This document shows positions 59,555 through 64,000 of a stretch of DNA of 64,000 nt, in pieces. Origin of the DNA: Blastocatellia bacterium UBA7656 (GTDB taxonomy: Bacteria > Acidobacteriota > Blastocatellia > UBA7656); NCBI GenBank assembly GCA_002483445.1, contig DLHY01000059.1, positions 5,750 through 69,749 on the forward strand, read 5' to 3'. Both the position numbers and the translations under genes were made by a program. Under the pieces are notes generated by a model. That model searched no databases and was not told where the DNA came from. It saw only the letters and a program-made list of their open reading frames with translations. Every line of letters begins with the position of its first letter. Position 1 is the first letter of the stretch.

Positions 59555-60384
59555 CCGTCGGGGAAAAATATCAACTGGCGAATATCTTTGCCGTCAGGGT
59601 CGAGCGTCAGGCAATTCGTCAAACACACATTCTGCCCGCGCACATCGTAAACGATCGCGTCGTGAACCAGCCGCATCAACTCCGTGCCGTTGAGCCTGAG
59701 ATAATTCTTCAGGCTCTCGAATTGATAGCTCGTCAGGAAATGCTCTTTCGTCCAGTTGAAAACGTCCGCGTCTCTCGTGTCCTGCGGCGCGTTGACCGGG
59801 CGAATGGTCAACTGCTCCACTCGATGCTCGCGCGCAAAGCGGATCATCTCTTCCAGTTTCCCGCCGCTATCGATATAGCCGTTTAGCGCGATGCAACCGA
59901 GTCTTACAGAAAAGCCCTTGTCGTGCAGGCGATGGAGCAAACAGGGAAGATCGATGTAACGCTCGCGGTGCGGGAGATAAATTTCGCGATTGCGCTCCGC
60001 GTCGAAATGGACGACGGAAATTATCACCGTCGTCAGCCCCAACTCGTACCACTCGGAAAGATGCTCGTCGTACTGTTCCCATTTTTCATAAATGTGAATG
60101 CCGTTTGTCTGAAGTTCTATGAAAGGAAATTCGAGATCGGCCATCGCCTGAAGATATTTCGTCATCTGCGCGGGAAAGAGCGTCGGCTCGCCTTTGCCTG
60201 TGAGCATCGCCGTCGTGACTCCCGACTGACGGGCGAACAGGCACGCCTTTCGGAAGTTGCGCCAGTTGACTTGAGGTTCTTTCAACTCGATGCCGTGCGG
60301 CGGCGTCATCTTCGACACGCAGAAAGGACACCGCGCATTGCAGGCTTCGCTTCCCGTCAGGATGCTGAAAGTTTGTATTTTCAT
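59509..60384 (-). CDS. Radical SAM protein
   Basis: A 291-residue protein. The [4Fe-4S] motif is CNARCPFC (Cys15, 19, 22), followed by SAM-binding stretches GKGEPTLF and IELQTNGIH. There is no SPASM domain. The product and substrate cannot be told; it is a stand-alone radical SAM protein of the MoaA/NifB-like group. GGGAGGGAG lies before the ATG. A fragment of its 3' end is repeated at 58724. Confidence 0.88.
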   Translation of the reverse strand: MKIQTFSILTGSEACNARCPFCVSKMTPPHGIELKEPQVNWRNFRKACLFARQSGVTTAMLTGKGEPTLFPAQMTKYLQAMADLEFPFIELQTNGIHIYEKWEQYDEHLSEWYELGLTTVIISVVHFDAERNREIYLPHRERYIDLPCLLHRLHDKGFSVRLGCIALNGYIDSGGKLEEMIRFAREHRVEQLTIRPVNAPQDTRDADVFNWTKEHFLTSYQFESLKNYLRLNGTELMRLVHDAIVYDVRGQNVCLTNCLTLDPDGKDIRQLIFFPDGHLRYDWQYEGAILL

Positions 60385-60486
60385 CGCTCTCCCTCCCGCT
60401 GAGAATATAACCTCAGGGCTATCGTCGTGGAAGAGAAAGCCATCGATTGTTGACAGTCTCTCAGCGATAAACGATCATCACCCTTT

Positions 60487-62187
60487 ATGCACACGCGGCT
60501 GGAACCCAAGCTCATCGCTATTTTTCGCGAAGGATATTCAAAAAAACAGTTCTTCTCAGACCTGGCCGCGGGCCTTACGGTCGGAGTCGTGGCCCTCCCA
60601 CTGGCCATCGCATTCGCCATCGCGTCGGGCGTAAAACCTGAGCAGGGGCTTTACACGGCCATCATCGGCGGATTCGTGATCGCAGTTTTGGGAGGGAGCC
60701 GCGCGCAGATCAGCGGCCCTACGGGAGCCTTCATAGTCATCATCTACGGCATCGTTCAGCAACACGGCTACGCGGGGCTTGCCGTCGCCACTCTCATCGC
60801 AGGCGTGATCCTCGTTCTGATGGGGCTGGCGAAGATGGGCGCGCTTTTGAAATTCATTCCCTATCCGGTGACCGTAGGATTTACGAGTGGCATCGCGCTG
60901 ATAATTTTTTCTTCGCAAATCCGCGACTTCGCCGGATTGCAAATTGATAAAGTTCCTGCTGAGTTCATCGGGAAATGGATCGCTTACGAGCAGTACGCAA
61001 TGACTTTCAGTCCTCACGCGCTCGCCGTCGGCGCGCTCTCTCTTCTGATCATCCTACTCTGGCCGCGCATCACCCATAGAATTCCCGGCCCGCTGGTCGC
61101 CATAGTCGCGATGACGGCGATGGTTCAGGTTCTTCATCTCCCGGTCGAGACAATCGGCTCTCGATTCGGCAGCGTACCCGGTCACTTCCCCGCTCCGCAC
61201 ATACCCGTTGTAAGCTGGCAACTCGTTCAGGAGATGTTTTCTCCTGCTGTCACCATCGCGCTCTTGGCCGCGCTCGAATCCCTCCTTGCGGCGGTCGTGG
61301 CCGATGGAATGCTCGGCACGCGCCACCGCTCCAATATGGAACTGATAGCGCAGGGAGCAGGCAACATCGCTTCGATCCTGTTCGGAGGCATCCCGGCAAC
61401 GGGCGCAATCGCGCGCACCGCCACCAATATCAAGAGCGGCGGTCGCACGCCTGTCGCGGCCATAATCCACTCGATAACTCTCACGTTGATACTTCTGTTT
61501 TTCGGCAAGTGGGCCGCGCTGATTCCTATGACCACGCTTGCGGCGACACTCATCGTCGTAGCTTACAACATGAGCGAGTGGCACGCCTTCATCAATTTGT
61601 TCCGCTCTCCAAAGAGCGACATTGCAGTCCTGGTTGTGACTTTTTCGCTGACAGTGTTGATCGATCTGACAGTCGCCATTCAGGTCGGCGTGCTGATGGC
61701 CGCTTTCCTGTTTCTTCAGCGAATGTCGGATGAAACTCAGATCAATCTCATAACGGCCAGCCTCGGAGAGCGGGATGAAAGCGAAGCGAGAGATATATCG
61801 AAACTGGAAGTGCCGCATGGAGTTGAGGTCTTCGAGATTTACGGCTCGCTCTTTTTCGGGGTGATAGAGCGATTCAAGGACGCGATGCTCAGAGTCGAGA
61901 AGAGTCCGAAAATCCTGATCATTCGTATGCGTCACGTTGTTGCGATTGACGCGACGGGGCTTCAGATAATGGAAGAGTTGCTTGCAGGCACACGTAAGCG
62001 AGGCGCGACGTTGATGCTCTCGGCTGTCGCTTCTCAACCGGTTGCGGCGATGCGGCAGTCAGGTTTCCTTGGTCGCCTCGGAGAAGAAAACATCGCGGAT
62101 AATATTTATGACGCGCTTGATCGGGCGAAGGCGATCCTGAGCGAATTGCCGGATGAAAAATCCAAAAGACCGGCGCACAAAACCTGA
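60487..62187 (+). CDS. SulP-family anion transporter with STAS domain
   Basis: A 566-residue protein. The start (DLAAGLTVGVVALPLAIAFAIASGV) and GPTGAFIVIIYG, LLKFIPYPVTVGFTSGIA and ATGAIARTATNIKSGGRTPVA, read in parts, are SulP core motifs, with about 12-14 membrane spans. A STAS domain follows at about 430-550 (VFEIYGSLFFG; RMRHVVAIDATGLQIMEEL). It transports sulfate, bicarbonate or another anion; which one cannot be told. No ribosome binding site is obvious before the ATG. Confidence 0.93.
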   Translation: MHTRLEPKLIAIFREGYSKKQFFSDLAAGLTVGVVALPLAIAFAIASGVKPEQGLYTAIIGGFVIAVLGGSRAQISGPTGAFIVIIYGIVQQHGYAGLAVATLIAGVILVLMGLAKMGALLKFIPYPVTVGFTSGIALIIFSSQIRDFAGLQIDKVPAEFIGKWIAYEQYAMTFSPHALAVGALSLLIILLWPRITHRIPGPLVAIVAMTAMVQVLHLPVETIGSRFGSVPGHFPAPHIPVVSWQLVQEMFSPAVTIALLAALESLLAAVVADGMLGTRHRSNMELIAQGAGNIASILFGGIPATGAIARTATNIKSGGRTPVAAIIHSITLTLILLFFGKWAALIPMTTLAATLIVVAYNMSEWHAFINLFRSPKSDIAVLVVTFSLTVLIDLTVAIQVGVLMAAFLFLQRMSDETQINLITASLGERDESEARDISKLEVPHGVEVFEIYGSLFFGVIERFKDAMLRVEKSPKILIIRMRHVVAIDATGLQIMEELLAGTRKRGATLMLSAVASQPVAAMRQSGFLGRLGEENIADNIYDALDRAKAILSELPDEKSKRPAHKT

Positions 62188-62195
62188 TCGCGTTT

Positions 62196-63569
62196 CTAGC
62201 TCGATAGATTGGAAGTGAGTTTTACGATTCCCTCGGAATTGATAGCTGAAGTTATCTTCAGGTCGCCCGATTCCTTCGCGCAGTACAAACGATTCGGCGT
62301 GGCGTGAATGACCTTCGCTCGATGTATCCCCGGCTTGAGGTCGCCTTCGATTACCGTAACGTGATTGCCGCGCGTGTGGCCCTGAACGAAACCCGATTCT
62401 TCAGTCGGGCCGTTGACCAGAACTTCGACTTCGCGCCCAACCCATTGGCGATTTCGCTCAAGTGAAATCTCTTTTGAGAGTTCGAGCAGACGACCGAGCC
62501 GCTCGGTCTTCACTGCGCGATCCATGTCCGGGAAATGCCGCTCGGCAGGCGTCCCCTCGCGCTCCGAGTAAATGAACATATAAGCCGCGTCGTAGCGCAC
62601 CTCTCGGTAAAGCGAGAGCGTTTCCTCGAAGTCCTCTTCAGTCTCGCCCGCAAAGCCCGCGATGATATCGGTCGAGATAGTCGCATCGGGCAGAAGGCGG
62701 CGAATTTTATTTATGCGGTCGAGATAAAATTCGCGCGTGTACTCACGGGCCATGCGCTTGAGTACCCGATTCGATCCCGACTGCACGGGCAGGTGAATGT
62801 ATCGACATACTGCGGGAGTATCGGCTATGGCTTCGATTATCTCGTCATCGAAATTTACGGGGTGCGATGTGACGAACCTGACGCGAGGAATCCCCACTCG
62901 CCCGACCATTCTAAGCAGCCCAGCGAAAGACGGATAGCCCGACATCAATGCGCGACGCGCGCCTGTCCCCGGCTCCAACCCATAAGAATTTACGTTCTGG
63001 CCGAGCAGAGTGACTTCAACGACGCCCGATTCTTTCAAAGCACTGGCTTCGCGGATTATGTCCTGGGAGGGGCGCGAGACTTCCGGGCCGCGAGTCATCG
63101 GCACGATGCAGTAGGTGCAGCAATGATTGCATCCGCGCATGATGGTGAGATTCGCCGTCACAGCGCCCACGGGCGGAGGCGGCGAATAAAACTGAAGCTC
63201 GCGTTTGAACTCGAATGACTGGAACTTTCCGCGTTCGATTGCAGGCACGATTTCGGTGATGGCTCCGGGGCCAAGCATTATATCGACGCCGAATTTTTTC
63301 CCCATGCGTCGGCCTTCGGGGAGTTGCGCGAGGCATCCCATAAGGCCGAGCGTCAGCGGTCTGCGGCGTTTTTCTTTTCTCAATTCGCCGAGCAGCGATT
63401 GAACCTTTTCGACGGGCTTGCCGCGAACAGCGCAGGTGTTGACAAGCACGAGATCGGCCTGTCGATAGTCTTCCGTGAACGAATAACCTATGCCCGCAAG
63501 CTCCGACTGAATGGCGTGCGTGTCGTATTCGTTCATCTGACAGCCGAATGTTACAATGTGCGCTCGCAT
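62196..63569 (-). CDS. miaB: tRNA-2-methylthio-N6-dimethylallyladenosine synthase MiaB
   Basis: A 457-residue methylthiotransferase. The N-terminal cluster cysteines are in FGCQMNEYD, NTCAVRGKP and LMGCLAQLP. The radical SAM motif is GCNHCCTYCIVP. RHFPDMDR-type and TRAM-domain segments (VEVLVNGPTEESGFVQGHTRGNHVTVI, read in parts) lie at the end. It adds a methylthio group to i6A37 of tRNAs. The ATG at 63569 gives MRAHIVTFGCQMN, the normal family start; a longer frame has an unrelated 101-residue prefix. Confidence 0.94.
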   Translation of the reverse strand: MRAHIVTFGCQMNEYDTHAIQSELAGIGYSFTEDYRQADLVLVNTCAVRGKPVEKVQSLLGELRKEKRRRPLTLGLMGCLAQLPEGRRMGKKFGVDIMLGPGAITEIVPAIERGKFQSFEFKRELQFYSPPPPVGAVTANLTIMRGCNHCCTYCIVPMTRGPEVSRPSQDIIREASALKESGVVEVTLLGQNVNSYGLEPGTGARRALMSGYPSFAGLLRMVGRVGIPRVRFVTSHPVNFDDEIIEAIADTPAVCRYIHLPVQSGSNRVLKRMAREYTREFYLDRINKIRRLLPDATISTDIIAGFAGETEEDFEETLSLYREVRYDAAYMFIYSEREGTPAERHFPDMDRAVKTERLGRLLELSKEISLERNRQWVGREVEVLVNGPTEESGFVQGHTRGNHVTVIEGDLKPGIHRAKVIHATPNRLYCAKESGDLKITSAINSEGIVKLTSNLSS

Positions 63570-63663
63570 AGGTATAAGCTCTAAGATCGTTCTGGCCAGA
63601 CCAGCAACTCTGAATAGTATCATCCGGCGGCGAGGGTGTTCCAGCAGAGTGAGAAAGGCAGAA

Positions 63664-63894
63664 ATGTCAAACCGGAAGACATTGAAATCTTTCATGGCGG
63701 CTTCACTCATTACGATTGCAATTGCTATCGCCGCTTTATTGATTGCGCTGGTTGCGTCTACGTCTGGGAGTAGCGATAGTGGAATTGGCGCATACGCTGG
63801 CGGCATCAGCCAAAGATTCGTCAGCGTTCTGGTGTTGGCGCTCCCGGCAGTTTTTGTCATTGCATTTTTCATATTCCGTAGAGCGTCGAGATAG
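63664..63894 (+). CDS. Small two-helix membrane protein
   Basis: A 76-residue protein with two hydrophobic helices (LITIAIAIAALLIALVA and FVSVLVLALPAVFVIAFFI) around a Ser/Gly-rich loop, and basic ends. I recognise no family. GAAAGG lies about 6 bases before the ATG. It is divergent from miaB. Confidence 0.6.
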   Translation: MSNRKTLKSFMAASLITIAIAIAALLIALVASTSGSSDSGIGAYAGGISQRFVSVLVLALPAVFVIAFFIFRRASR

Positions 63895-64000
63895 CAGGCG
63901 CTACTTCATGTCCTTCGTGTTAGATTGCGCGTCCTGAAAGTGCGAAAATCGTGGCCCACGCAAACTCGTCTTGCGCCACTTCGCAGGAGTCATTCAGTTC

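Overview
The window reads as a chromosomal segment of a Gram-negative, moderately GC-rich bacterium. The likeliest source is the phylum Acidobacteriota, perhaps near the Blastocatellia. This is inferred from gene content, not proven: several Ser/Thr kinases of the TPR-tailed and PEGA-tailed types, FHA proteins, a DUF1800/DUF1501 pair, lptE and TolC (an outer membrane is present), and housekeeping genes rpsT, holA, leuS, nfo, recO and miaB. No rRNA, tRNA, CRISPR array or transposase was recognised.

Layout. 1-6.4 kb: two divergent methyltransferases, a kinase-TPR protein, rpsT, an orphan encapsulin shell gene and holA. 6.7-21 kb is the most unusual part. An ATP-grasp gene precedes a 1024-residue zinc-ribbon/FHA/pseudokinase/MFS fusion. 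Then come an exported metallophosphoesterase, an exported protein resembling an atypical kinase, and an exported beta-propeller phytase. A second locus follows with three tandem ATP-grasp genes, a second MFS protein related to the fusion's transporter half, a membrane-anchored DUF3616 beta-propeller and a mannitol-1-phosphate dehydrogenase-like gene. The ATP-grasp proteins end in a motif close to that of inositol trisphosphate 5/6-kinases, and a phytase lies between the two loci. A bacterial inositol-phosphate system is therefore a testable idea; a RimK-like ligase plus exporter pathway is the main alternative.

21-33 kb is a phospho-signalling island: FHA-TPR-receiver protein, LptE, FHA-anchored trypsin-like protease, three Ser/Thr kinases and a PP2C phosphatase. 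33-42 kb holds a beta-CASP nuclease, a TetR regulator with visible palindromic operators, a small exported protein, TolC, PilZ and the DUF1501/DUF1800 pair. 42-50 kb holds a tandem pair of V4R-like proteins with duplicated promoters, leuS-nfo, DUF3108 and an M23 peptidase. 50-64 kb holds an ABC-FtsX-HlyD export operon, recO, a TPR protein, a double ClpX-type zinc-finger protein, a small retropepsin cassette beside a repeated fragment of a radical SAM gene, a SulP transporter and miaB.

A structural theme runs through the window. At eight intergenic places there are tandem arrays with a period of exactly 7 bp but a different unit each time. Seven of them are arranged as two facing arms able to form a hairpin. 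In six, an array starts in register with the stop codon of the neighbouring gene. This is the most striking non-coding signal here.
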